In this document: positions 1 through 6,828 of the stretch, piece after piece | Position numbering within the stretch: the stretch's first letter is position 1 | Layout of the letters: every line of letters begins with the position of its first letter | Assembly (NCBI GenBank): GCA_002372465.1 | Contig: DFGW01000206.1 | Span: 1-8,562 of the forward strand | DNA: 8,562 nucleotides | Direction of reading: 5' to 3' | From: Butyrivibrio sp. UBA3740 | Lineage (GTDB): Bacteria; Bacillota; Clostridia; Lachnospirales; Lachnospiraceae | The notes under the pieces: model-generated | Database searches by the model: none | The model's input: only the letters and a program-made list of their open reading frames with translations | What the model was told of the DNA's origin: nothing | Translations under genes and position numbers: made by a program

Positions 1-1
1 C

Positions 2-1795
2 ATTATCGCCCACGTTGACCACGGTAAGACCACCCTGGTTGACGGTCTTTTAAGACAGAGCGGAGTTTTCCGTGACGGCGCAGACGTTGTAGAGCGTGTC
101 ATGGACTCAGGCGATATCGAGCGTGAACGTGGAATTACCATCATGTCAAAGAATACCGCCATTACATATAAAGATATCAAGATCAATATCATCGACACTC
201 CAGGCCACGCTGATTTCGGCGGAGAGGTTGAGCGAGTTCTCAAGATGGTTAACGGCGTTATCCTTGTAGTTGATGCTTTTGAGGGACCAATGCCCCAGAC
301 CAAGTTCGTTCTTGGAAAGGCCATGTCTCTTGGTCTTCCTGTAATCGTATGCATCAACAAGATTGACAGGCCCGAGGCAAGACCTAACGAAGTAATCGAT
401 GAAGTTCTCGAGCTCCTTATTGACCTTGGAGCCGATGACAAGCAGCTTGACTGTCCATTCGTATTCGCTTCAGCCAAGGCCGGCACATCTTCTCTTTCAC
501 CTGATGAGCAGGGTCCTGATATGAAGCCACTTCTTGACACCATCATCAACTATATTCCTGCTCCTGTCGGAGATCCTGACAGCAGCACACAGGTACTTAT
601 CAGCACCATCGACTACAACGAATATGTTGGACGTATCGGTGTAGGTAAGGTGGACAACGGTGTAGTAAAGGTTAACCAGGAGGTTGTAGTTGTAAACCAC
701 CACGAGCCCGAGCGCCGCATCAAGACCAAGATCAGCAAGCTCTATGAGTATGACGGACTTGGTAGAGTTGAAGTTCAGGAAGCCAAGATCGGTTCCATCG
801 TTGCCATTTCAGGTATCGAGGATCTTAAGATCGGCGACACACTTTGCTCAGTGGACAACCAGGTTGCAATTCCTTTCCAGAAGATCTCAGAGCCTACCAT
901 TTCAATGAACTTCATTGTCAATGACTCTCCTTTGGCAGGTCAGGAAGGCAAATATGTTACATCAAGACACCTTCGTGACAGACTTTACAGGGAGCTTAAT
1001 ACAGACGTTTCCCTCAGAGTAGAGGATACAGATACAACAGAGACCTTTAAGGTTTCAGGTCGTGGTGAGCTTCACCTTTCAGTTCTTATTGAGACAATGC
1101 GCCGTGAGGGCTTTGAGTTTGCAGTAAGTAAGGCAGAGGTTATCTACCACACAGACGAACAGGGCCATAAGCTTGAGCCAATGGAGAAGTGCTACATCGA
1201 TGTTCCTGATGAGTTCTCAGGAAGCGTTATCCAGAAGCTGGGCGAGAGAAAGGGTGAGCTTGTCAACATGGGTGCCGGAAACGGTGGCTACACAAGGATT
1301 GAGTTCAACATTCCTTCCCGTGGACTTATCGGATATCGTGGCGAGTTCATGACAGATACAAAGGGTAACGGAATCATCAACACCATCTTCGACGGCTATG
1401 CACCTTACAAGGGCGATATTAGCTACCGTAAGACAGGTTCCGTAATTGCCTTTGAGTCCGGAGAAGCTACAGCTTACGGTCTTTTCAATGCTCAGGACCG
1501 TGGACAGCTCTTCATAAAGCCAGGTGACAAGGTATACTCAGGAATGGTCATCGGAACCAGCGGAAAGAGCGAGGACGTTGAGGTTAATGTCTGCAAGACA
1601 AAGCACTTGACCAACACCCGTACCTCTGCTTCCGACGAAGCACTCCGTCTCGTACCACCACGTATCATGTCTTTGGAGCAGTGCATCGAGTTTATCGACA
1701 ACGACGAGCTTTTAGAAGTAACACCTACAAGCCTTCGTATCAGAAAGAGGATCCTTGATCCTACACTGAGAAAGAGAGCAGGTTTCAAAAAATAA
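2..1795 (+). CDS. typA: Ribosome-associated GTPase TypA/BipA (5' end cut by window edge)
   Basis: TypA/BipA is a cytoplasmic translational GTPase related to EF-G and LepA that binds the 70S ribosome and supports ribosome assembly and growth under stress or cold. The open frame runs from base 2, giving 597 visible residues. Comparison with remembered E. coli BipA suggests only about nine residues are missing, for a total near 606, normal for the family. The G-domain motifs are in order: G1 AHVDHGKT at the very start, G2 RGITI, G3 DTPGHADF, G4 NKID and G5 SAKAG. The later domains carry the family blocks VSGRGELHLSVLIE, GERKGEL, IPSRGLIGYR, and the C-terminal EFIDNDELLEVTPTSLRIRKR, which is specific to TypA and rules out EF-G or LepA. 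The ATG at base 101 is an internal Met just before the switch I region and is not the start. The gene ends just before an intrinsic terminator. The promoter lies outside the window. The identification is secure. Confidence 0.97.
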   Translation: MIAHVDHGKTTLVDGLLRQSGVFRDGADVVERVMDSGDIERERGITIMSKNTAITYKDIKINIIDTPGHADFGGEVERVLKMVNGVILVVDAFEGPMPQTKFVLGKAMSLGLPVIVCINKIDRPEARPNEVIDEVLELLIDLGADDKQLDCPFVFASAKAGTSSLSPDEQGPDMKPLLDTIINYIPAPVGDPDSSTQVLISTIDYNEYVGRIGVGKVDNGVVKVNQEVVVVNHHEPERRIKTKISKLYEYDGLGRVEVQEAKIGSIVAISGIEDLKIGDTLCSVDNQVAIPFQKISEPTISMNFIVNDSPLAGQEGKYVTSRHLRDRLYRELNTDVSLRVEDTDTTETFKVSGRGELHLSVLIETMRREGFEFAVSKAEVIYHTDEQGHKLEPMEKCYIDVPDEFSGSVIQKLGERKGELVNMGAGNGGYTRIEFNIPSRGLIGYRGEFMTDTKGNGIINTIFDGYAPYKGDISYRKTGSVIAFESGEATAYGLFNAQDRGQLFIKPGDKVYSGMVIGTSGKSEDVEVNVCKTKHLTNTRTSASDEALRLVPPRIMSLEQCIEFIDNDELLEVTPTSLRIRKRILDPTLRKRAGFKK

Positions 1796-1807
1796 GACAT
1801 AAATCAA

Positions 1808-1835
1808 GGCAGTCACAAATGTGGCTGCCTTTTTT
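1808..1835 (+). terminator. Intrinsic terminator of typA
   Basis: A hairpin with arms GGCAGTCACA (1808-1817) and TGTGGCTGCC (1820-1829) pairs along its length with one G-U wobble and a tight AT-rich loop. It is followed directly by six T residues (1830-1835). It starts 12 bases after the typA stop. The minus-strand gene ends at 1838, so the hairpin sits between two convergent stops. In the reverse direction the stem is followed only by a weak T-rich stretch, so it may also stop the opposing transcript, but less well. Confidence 0.9.
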
Positions 1836-1837
1836 AT

Positions 1838-2470
1838 TCACAGTATGTAATATCCTTTTTCTCCTTCAACAAAAGAGATCTGACCTTCCGTTTTCTGTAT
1901 GAGGCCATCTTTGATGCGTTCCACCTCTTTTTCCCGCACACAGATATCAAACTGAACATCTGCTTCATAGCGGGAATCGGCGATGGCGATCTCGTTCTGG
2001 CCCAGATAATACTGAACGTTGTTGATCATGTTATACCCCACTACCAGCGTCAGCTTCTGAGAATATACCATCTCTCCCACCTGGCAGGCCGACAGTCCCG
2101 CCTGAGCTGCCTGGGTATAAGCCCTTACAAGACCTCCGGTTCCAAGAAGGACTCCCCCGAAATATCTTGTCACTATAATAAGAACATTGGTGATACCTGA
2201 CCCATTTATGACTTCAAGGATTGGCTTTCCTGCTGTACCGGAAGGTTCGCCGTTGTCACTGCACTTACTTATCTCAGAGTTCGCTCCCAGAACATAAGCA
2301 TAGCAGTTGTGCCTAGCATCCCAGTACTTCTTGGATATCTCAGCTATCTTCTCCTCCGCTTCCGATACGTTTTCCACCCGGAATACATTTCCGATGAACC
2401 GGGATTTCTTTTCCACGATCTCACCTGTCCCGTTTGTAATTATGACCTTATAAGATTCGTTTGCACTCAT
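1838..2470 (-). CDS. yigZ: YigZ/IMPACT (UPF0029) family protein
   Basis: This 210-residue protein belongs to the YigZ family (B. subtilis YvyE is a homologue). Its two parts are an N-terminal UPF0029/IMPACT domain and a C-terminal DUF1949-like ferredoxin-fold domain. Visible family blocks are KKSRFIG (21-27), DARHNCYAY (51-59), SDNGEPSGTAGKPIL (71-85) and the signature RYFGGVLLGTGGLVRAY (102-118). Residues from about 139 to 205 fit DUF1949. Length is normal for the family. There is no signal peptide or membrane segment, so it is cytoplasmic. The biochemical role is unsettled: eukaryotic IMPACT inhibits the GCN2 kinase, and bacterial members are thought to bind nucleic acid or ribosomes. The ATG at 2470 is the only sensible start, because an in-frame TGA lies five codons upstream. 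It has no usable Shine-Dalgarno sequence; instead a -10 element ends six bases before it, so the mRNA is probably leaderless. It converges on typA and diverges from the PBP gene. Confidence 0.93.
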   Translation of the reverse strand: MSANESYKVIITNGTGEIVEKKSRFIGNVFRVENVSEAEEKIAEISKKYWDARHNCYAYVLGANSEISKCSDNGEPSGTAGKPILEVINGSGITNVLIIVTRYFGGVLLGTGGLVRAYTQAAQAGLSACQVGEMVYSQKLTLVVGYNMINNVQYYLGQNEIAIADSRYEADVQFDICVREKEVERIKDGLIQKTEGQISFVEGEKGYYIL

Positions 2471-2476
2471 ACTGAA

Positions 2477-2485
2477 AGTATATCA
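2477..2485 (-). promoter_or_regulatory. Extended -10 promoter of yigZ, giving a leaderless mRNA
   Basis: On the minus strand the sequence TGATATACT contains an extended -10 motif (TGn followed by TATACT at 2482-2477). Exactly six bases (2471-2476) separate the hexamer from the ATG at 2470-2468. Standard -10 to +1 spacing puts the transcription start on, or within a base of, the A of the start codon. No good -35 hexamer is seen at 16-18 bp, which is tolerated when the -10 is extended. The nearest purine-rich stretch (GGCAGG) lies 19 bases from the ATG, too far for a normal ribosome binding site. Confidence 0.6.
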
Positions 2486-2525
2486 CAATCCTGCCGATTT
2501 TACGCATCAAAGGCATTGTGATATA
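2479..2525. repeat. 11-bp perfect inverted repeat spanning two divergent promoters
   Basis: The arms TATATCACAAT (2479-2489) and ATTGTGATATA (2515-2525) are exact reverse complements separated by 25 bp. Each arm holds the TGn and the first bases of the -10 element of one of the two divergent promoters, for yigZ on the minus strand and the PBP on the plus strand. The arms could be a shared operator, or simply two promoters built on the same extended -10 core. The repeat itself is read directly; the regulatory meaning is inference. Confidence 0.65.
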
Positions 2526-2527
2526 AT
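2499..2527 (+). promoter_or_regulatory. Promoter of the class A PBP gene
   Basis: A perfect -10 hexamer TATAAT (2522-2527) is preceded by TG at 2519-2520, making it an extended -10. A partial -35 (TTTACG, 2499-2504, four of six consensus bases) lies at the ideal 17-bp spacing. Transcription would start near 2534 and give a leader of about 34 nt carrying the GAGG ribosome binding site. A second TATACT at 2544-2549 has no matching -35 and is a weaker candidate. Confidence 0.72.
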
Positions 2528-2567
2528 AGATTGGTTTAATGTTTATACTTTTAAGTGAGGAATTGAT

Positions 2568-5360
2568 ATGAACTATGGAAAAAGAGGTATCGTCCAACAG
2601 GCGAAAGCCATGAGATCCGGTACCGATAAATGGGGAAAGAAGCTCACTCTGTTTGGCTTTTATATCATTCTTGCAATGATAATCGGCCTTGTTATCATAG
2701 GCACCAGCGCAGGAATCGGAGTATTTAACGGAATCAGAGATGGTGCTCCGGACATCGGCAACATTGATGTCACCCCGACAGGTTTTTCTACATTTGTATA
2801 TGACACAGACGGCAATCAGATAGCCAAGCTGGTATCCACGGATTCCAACCGAATCCCGGTTACCATGGACATGATACCAGAGAATCTCGCCAATGCTTTT
2901 GTAGCCATCGAGGACGAAAGATTCTATGAGCACAACGGTATCGATATCCAGGGTATCATTCGTGCCGGTGTTGTTGGTATCACCACCCGCGACTTTTCAC
3001 AGGGTGCCAGTACCATTACCCAGCAGCTCCTTAAGAACAACGTATTCTCCGGATGGACAGATGAGACCTTCCTCCAGAGCGTAAAGCGTAAGATCCAGGA
3101 GCAGTACCTGGCTGTTCAGCTTGAAAAGAAAATGTCCAAGCAGGATATTCTTCTTAACTATATGAACACCATCAACCTGGGTCAGAACACACTTGGTGTA
3201 CAGGCAGCTTCTCTTCGTTACTTCAATAAGCCTGTAAGCGACTTAAACCTCTCTGAGTGCGCAGTTATTGCTGCCATCACTCAGAACCCCAGCAGGTTTA
3301 ATCCTATCACCCACCCGGAAAAGAATGCCGAGCGTAGAACCAAGGTCCTTGGCAACATGCTAAAGCACGAGTACATCACCCAGGTAGAATATGATAAGGC
3401 CATGGCTGATGATGTTTACTCAAGGATCCAGAACGTCAACCAGGAGACCGGCGGAGATTCCACCATCAACTCCTACTTTGTTGATGCACTTACCAATGAT
3501 GTCCTTGAAGACCTCATAGCAGCGGGCTACAACGAAACTCAGGCCTACACACTGCTCTACAGCGGCGGTCTTAAGATCTACTCAACCCAGAATCCTCAGA
3601 TCCAGGCGATCTGCGACTCAGTATTCCAGGATGAGAGCAACTATCCGGAGGGAACCAAATACCTCTTAAGCTATGAGCTTTCCGTTCAGTCACCTGACGG
3701 AACAGTTACAAACCACTCCAGTGAGATGTTCCAGAGCTACTTCAAGCAGCAGAAAAGCTCTTTTAACATGCTCTATGACTCACATGAGGCTGCCGAGGAA
3801 GCTATTGAGGAATACAAGTCAGTAGTCATGGCAGAGGGCGATACAGTCCTTGGAGAGAACATCAACCTTACACCTCAGCCACAGGTTTCCATCACTATCG
3901 AGGAACAGAGCACAGGCTATATCGTGGCAATGGTGGGAGGACGCGGCCAGAAGACTGCCAGCAGAACTCTTAACCGTGCTACCGATACCTACCGTCAGCC
4001 CGGATCAACCTTTAAGGTTCTGGCATCCTATGCGCCTGGTCTTGACAGCGCAGGACTGACACTGGCTACAGTATTTAACGATGCTCCTTTTGCATATTCC
4101 AACGGAACCCTTGTAAGGAACTGGTGGGGCTCCTCTTACAGAGGTCTTAATACCGTAAGAAGCGCCATCAGAGACTCCATGAACGTTATTGCAGTTCAGG
4201 CACTGACGCTTATCACTCCTCAGCTTGGATTTGACTATCTGAAGAACTTCGGATTCACAACCCTTGCAGAGAATGTAACCATAAATGGTCAGGTTTACTC
4301 CGACATCCAGCAGTCAACTGCCCTGGGAGGACTTACCTACGGTGTAAAGAATATCGAGCTTAACGCAGCCTATGCTGCCATTGCCAACGGCGGTGTATAT
4401 ACAAAGCCCAAGCTCTACACTAAGGTTGTAGACCACGACGGAAATGTTGTTCTTGATAACACCCAGCCGGAATCAAGGCGTATCATCAAGGAGACAACTG
4501 CTTTCCTTCTCACCAGCGCAATGCAGGACGTTGTAACCAGCGGAACCGGCGGATCTGTTAATTTCGGAACAACAGCCATCGCCGGTAAGACAGGTACAAC
4601 CTCAGATTACAACGACGTTTGGTTTGCAGGTTACACCAACTACTACACAGCTACAACCTGGACAGGTTATGATAACAACGCCAAGATGACCGCATCAGCC
4701 GAAAAAAACCTTTCCAAGACCATGTGGCGTAAGGTCATGGAACAGGTACACAAGGATCTGCCCTACTCGTCCTTTACAATGCCAAGTGGAATCGTTACGG
4801 CTACCGTATGCTCCAGATCAGGCAAACAGCCTATAGCAGGTCTTTGCGACGGATGCCTTTACTCAGAGTACTTTGAGGAAGGCACCGTGCCTACCGCAAG
4901 CTGTGATGTTCACTATCAGGGAACCATGTGTGCTCTTGACGGAGTTCCTGCCTGTGAGACATGTCCATTTAAGACAGCCGGTGTATTTGAGCTCACACCT
5001 GAAGTTCCGGCAGCACTCCAGTCAGGCTTTGTAAATTACACACCTACCAATTCAGCCTACACCACCACCACTGACGAGAACGGAAACACCGTTACAGTTC
5101 TTAACCAGTGTCACCATACTCCGGAGTTCATGTCGCAGGAAGGAATTGAAGGCATCATTGCAGGCGAGCAGAATGCCCTGAATCAGGCAGCCGCCGCTGC
5201 AGCAGCCGCAGCAGCCGCAGCAAATCCTCCGGCAGAGGGCGCAGAAGCAGCTCCGGCACCGGAAGCAGCTTCTCCTGAAGCAACTCCGGCACCAGCACCT
5301 GCTCCTACAGATCAGGCTGTAGTCAACGAAGTATCACCGGATGTAGCAGCCGGTAACTAA
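2568..5360 (+). CDS. Class A penicillin-binding protein (PBP1A-type, bifunctional transglycosylase/transpeptidase)
   Basis: This 930-residue enzyme polymerises lipid II into glycan strands and cross-links the stem peptides outside the membrane; the transpeptidase is the beta-lactam target. A basic cytoplasmic tail is followed by one transmembrane anchor (about 27-51). The GT51 domain shows EDERFYEHNG with catalytic Glu115, GASTITQQLLKN (146-157) and KRKIQEQ with Glu178. The transpeptidase domain shows STFK with nucleophile Ser480 and Lys483, SMN (537-539) and KTGT (674-677). All catalytic residues are intact. After the transpeptidase, residues 748-848 hold eight Cys (748, 760, 763, 779, 788, 796, 799, 848), then twelve Ala (874-885) and an Ala/Pro/Glu tail to the end. 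The start ATG has a GAGG site 7 bases upstream. It is transcribed from its own promoter, divergent from yigZ. It is homologous to B. subtilis ponA and E. coli mrcA, but orthology cannot be fixed here. Confidence 0.96.
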   Translation: MNYGKRGIVQQAKAMRSGTDKWGKKLTLFGFYIILAMIIGLVIIGTSAGIGVFNGIRDGAPDIGNIDVTPTGFSTFVYDTDGNQIAKLVSTDSNRIPVTMDMIPENLANAFVAIEDERFYEHNGIDIQGIIRAGVVGITTRDFSQGASTITQQLLKNNVFSGWTDETFLQSVKRKIQEQYLAVQLEKKMSKQDILLNYMNTINLGQNTLGVQAASLRYFNKPVSDLNLSECAVIAAITQNPSRFNPITHPEKNAERRTKVLGNMLKHEYITQVEYDKAMADDVYSRIQNVNQETGGDSTINSYFVDALTNDVLEDLIAAGYNETQAYTLLYSGGLKIYSTQNPQIQAICDSVFQDESNYPEGTKYLLSYELSVQSPDGTVTNHSSEMFQSYFKQQKSSFNMLYDSHEAAEEAIEEYKSVVMAEGDTVLGENINLTPQPQVSITIEEQSTGYIVAMVGGRGQKTASRTLNRATDTYRQPGSTFKVLASYAPGLDSAGLTLATVFNDAPFAYSNGTLVRNWWGSSYRGLNTVRSAIRDSMNVIAVQALTLITPQLGFDYLKNFGFTTLAENVTINGQVYSDIQQSTALGGLTYGVKNIELNAAYAAIANGGVYTKPKLYTKVVDHDGNVVLDNTQPESRRIIKETTAFLLTSAMQDVVTSGTGGSVNFGTTAIAGKTGTTSDYNDVWFAGYTNYYTATTWTGYDNNAKMTASAEKNLSKTMWRKVMEQVHKDLPYSSFTMPSGIVTATVCSRSGKQPIAGLCDGCLYSEYFEEGTVPTASCDVHYQGTMCALDGVPACETCPFKTAGVFELTPEVPAALQSGFVNYTPTNSAYTTTTDENGNTVTVLNQCHHTPEFMSQEGIEGIIAGEQNALNQAAAAAAAAAAAANPPAEGAEAAPAPEAASPEATPAPAPAPTDQAVVNEVSPDVAAGN
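5187..5222 (+). repeat. GCN triplet tract encoding 12 consecutive Ala in the PBP tail
   Basis: Twelve consecutive alanine codons, mostly alternating GCA and GCC, encode residues 874-885 of the PBP. They begin a low-complexity Ala/Pro/Glu tail that runs to the C-terminus. Repetitive triplets like these can change length by replication slippage while keeping the frame. The tail is extracellular by topology and may act as a flexible spacer in or across the wall; that role is inference. Confidence 0.8.
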
Positions 5361-5374
5361 AGATATAAATAATA

Positions 5375-5430
5375 AGTGGGGACGGTTCTTCATGGCTCCT
5401 ATATAGGAGCAGGAGAGATCCGTCCCCACT
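5375..5430. repeat. 56-bp REP-like palindrome between the PBP and MATE genes
   Basis: The outer arms AGTGGGGACGG (5375-5385) and CCGTCCCCACT (5420-5430) are perfect 11-bp complements. The core GCTCCTATATAGGAGC (5395-5410) is a perfect 16-bp palindrome. Between them, TCTT (5387-5390) can pair imperfectly with the GAGA on the other side, so the whole element folds as one long hairpin with internal loops. No T-tract follows on the plus strand, so it is not a standard terminator. The GC-rich outer arm, nested symmetry and intergenic position resemble REP-type elements mobilised by Y1 (RAYT) transposases in Clostridia; that family link is from memory and unverified. In a PBP-MATE transcript it would form a strong stem that could protect the upstream mRNA or attenuate the downstream gene. 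The rest of the 103-bp gap shows no convincing promoter. Confidence 0.7.
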
Positions 5431-5463
5431 AACTCACTTAAATTACGTACCAAGGTATTAACA

Positions 5464-6825
5464 ATGAAAGACAACAATATCACCACCGGTCCTATCTGGA
5501 AGGGCATGCTCTCATATTTCTGGGCACTCCTTCTCGGGGCCTTTTTTCAACAGTTTTACAACACAATAGATGCAGTAGTTGTAGGAAGAGCCGTCGGCAG
5601 CGATGGTCTTGGTGCCGTGGGCGGATCTGCCGCCATGATAGTCAGCCTCTTTGTAGGTTTTTTTACAGGTCTTTCTTCAGGCGCCACTGTTGTTATCTCA
5701 CAGTTCTACGGAGCAGCCAAAAAAGAGGACGTAAGCAGGTCAGTTCACACAGCCATCGCCCTTGCCCTGGCTATAGGCCTGTTCTTTTCAATTATCGGCT
5801 TTTTACTTTCCCCGCTTCTTATAACTGCCATGGGAACCCCTCTGGAGCAGGAAAAAGCCGCCATTATCTACCTAAGGATCTTTTTCCTGGGCATGATACC
5901 TAACGTGGTATACAACATGGGCGCAGGTATATTAAGAGCCGTAGGGGACTCTAAAAGCCCTTTAAAGGTCCTTATTATCAGCAGCTTTGCCAACATCTTC
6001 CTGGACGTATTTTTTGTCATATTCTTAGGTCTGGGTGACATGGGAGTAACTCAGGGTGTTATGGGCGTTGCCATAGCAACAGTCCTAAGCCAGATCCTAA
6101 GCGCAGGCATCGTCATCAGGATGCTTACAAAGAGCACCGATTACCACAAACTGGAGCTCAAAAAGATCCGCCTCCACTCCGATATGCTCGTAAAGATCAT
6201 CAGGATCGGACTTCCTGCAGGCTTTCAGTCCACTATGTATACCCTCTCCAACGTGCTTATCCAGGCAGCCATCAATTCCTTTGGAAACAACACAGCTTCA
6301 GCCTGGGCAGCCTACGGCAAGATCGACGTACTTTTCTGGATGACCGTCAACTCCCTTGGCACAGTCAACACCACCTTTGTGGGACAGAACTACGGCGCAG
6401 GCAAAAATGACAGAGTAAGGAACAGCGTAAGGCAGAGCTTTGCCATTGCTGCTGTCATCACCATACCACTTAGCATCATTATGTACTTTTACGGGGAATA
6501 TCTCCTTCGGATCTTTGTCAAAGACGGGGATGCGGTAATACAGATAGGCAACCAGATGATCAGGTTCCTGGCACCCTTCTATGTGACCTACATAGGCGTA
6601 GAGATCTTTTCCGGAGCTCTCCGTGGCATGGGGGATGCACTTATCCCCATGCTGATCACCATGAGCGGAATCTGCGTCTTAAGGGTGGGCTGGATCCTGT
6701 TCGCCTTTCCCATGAACAGAACAATTGAGATGGTAGAAACAAGTTATCCTCTAACCTGGATCACCACCTCAATTCTTTTCCTGATCTACTATTTCATTTA
6801 TATTGGTAAAAAGAAAATTCGCTAA
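5464..6825 (+). CDS. MATE family efflux transporter
   Basis: This 453-residue integral membrane protein is a multidrug and toxic compound extrusion (MATE) exporter, normally driven by Na+ or H+. It is hydrophobic throughout, consistent with 12 transmembrane helices in two pseudo-symmetric halves. The duplication is visible: QFYGAAKKEDVSRS (80-93) matches GQNYGAGKNDRVRNS (307-321), and GILRAVGDSKSPL (155-167) matches GALRGMGDALIPM (384-396). The opening segment QQFYNTIDAVVVGRAVG (29-45) is typical of the NorM/DinF/MepA-type families. Length is normal and no frame damage is seen. The ATG at 5464 has a weak AAGG site 8 bases upstream (5452-5455). No clear promoter is visible in the 103-bp gap after the PBP gene, so it may be read through from there past the palindrome. 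The substrate cannot be told from sequence; drugs, bile-type compounds or metabolites are all possible. Confidence 0.95.
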   Translation: MKDNNITTGPIWKGMLSYFWALLLGAFFQQFYNTIDAVVVGRAVGSDGLGAVGGSAAMIVSLFVGFFTGLSSGATVVISQFYGAAKKEDVSRSVHTAIALALAIGLFFSIIGFLLSPLLITAMGTPLEQEKAAIIYLRIFFLGMIPNVVYNMGAGILRAVGDSKSPLKVLIISSFANIFLDVFFVIFLGLGDMGVTQGVMGVAIATVLSQILSAGIVIRMLTKSTDYHKLELKKIRLHSDMLVKIIRIGLPAGFQSTMYTLSNVLIQAAINSFGNNTASAWAAYGKIDVLFWMTVNSLGTVNTTFVGQNYGAGKNDRVRNSVRQSFAIAAVITIPLSIIMYFYGEYLLRIFVKDGDAVIQIGNQMIRFLAPFYVTYIGVEIFSGALRGMGDALIPMLITMSGICVLRVGWILFAFPMNRTIEMVETSYPLTWITTSILFLIYYFIYIGKKKIR

Positions 6826-6828
6826 AGT

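Noticed and set aside
497..703. A 68-codon minus-strand open frame inside typA
   Set aside because: It is antisense to a highly conserved GTPase and looks like no known protein. A similar frame at 1492-1800 was dropped for the same reason.
2480..2520. The TGTGA half-sites as a CRP-type operator
   Set aside because: The TGTGA and TCACA halves face outward and are about 30 bp apart, whereas a CRP site needs TGTGA-N6-TCACA. The bases are better explained as parts of extended -10 elements.
2448..2933. A 161-codon minus-strand open frame overlapping the start of the PBP gene and the divergent promoters
   Set aside because: It lies opposite the well-supported PBP N-terminus, runs through both promoters, overlaps the start of yigZ in another frame and shows no recognisable family motif.
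5375..5430. Reading the palindrome as a normal intrinsic terminator of the PBP gene
   Set aside because: No T-tract follows the right arm on the plus strand. The following bases are AACTCACTTAAATT. On the minus strand a T-rich stretch follows, but no minus-strand gene ends there.
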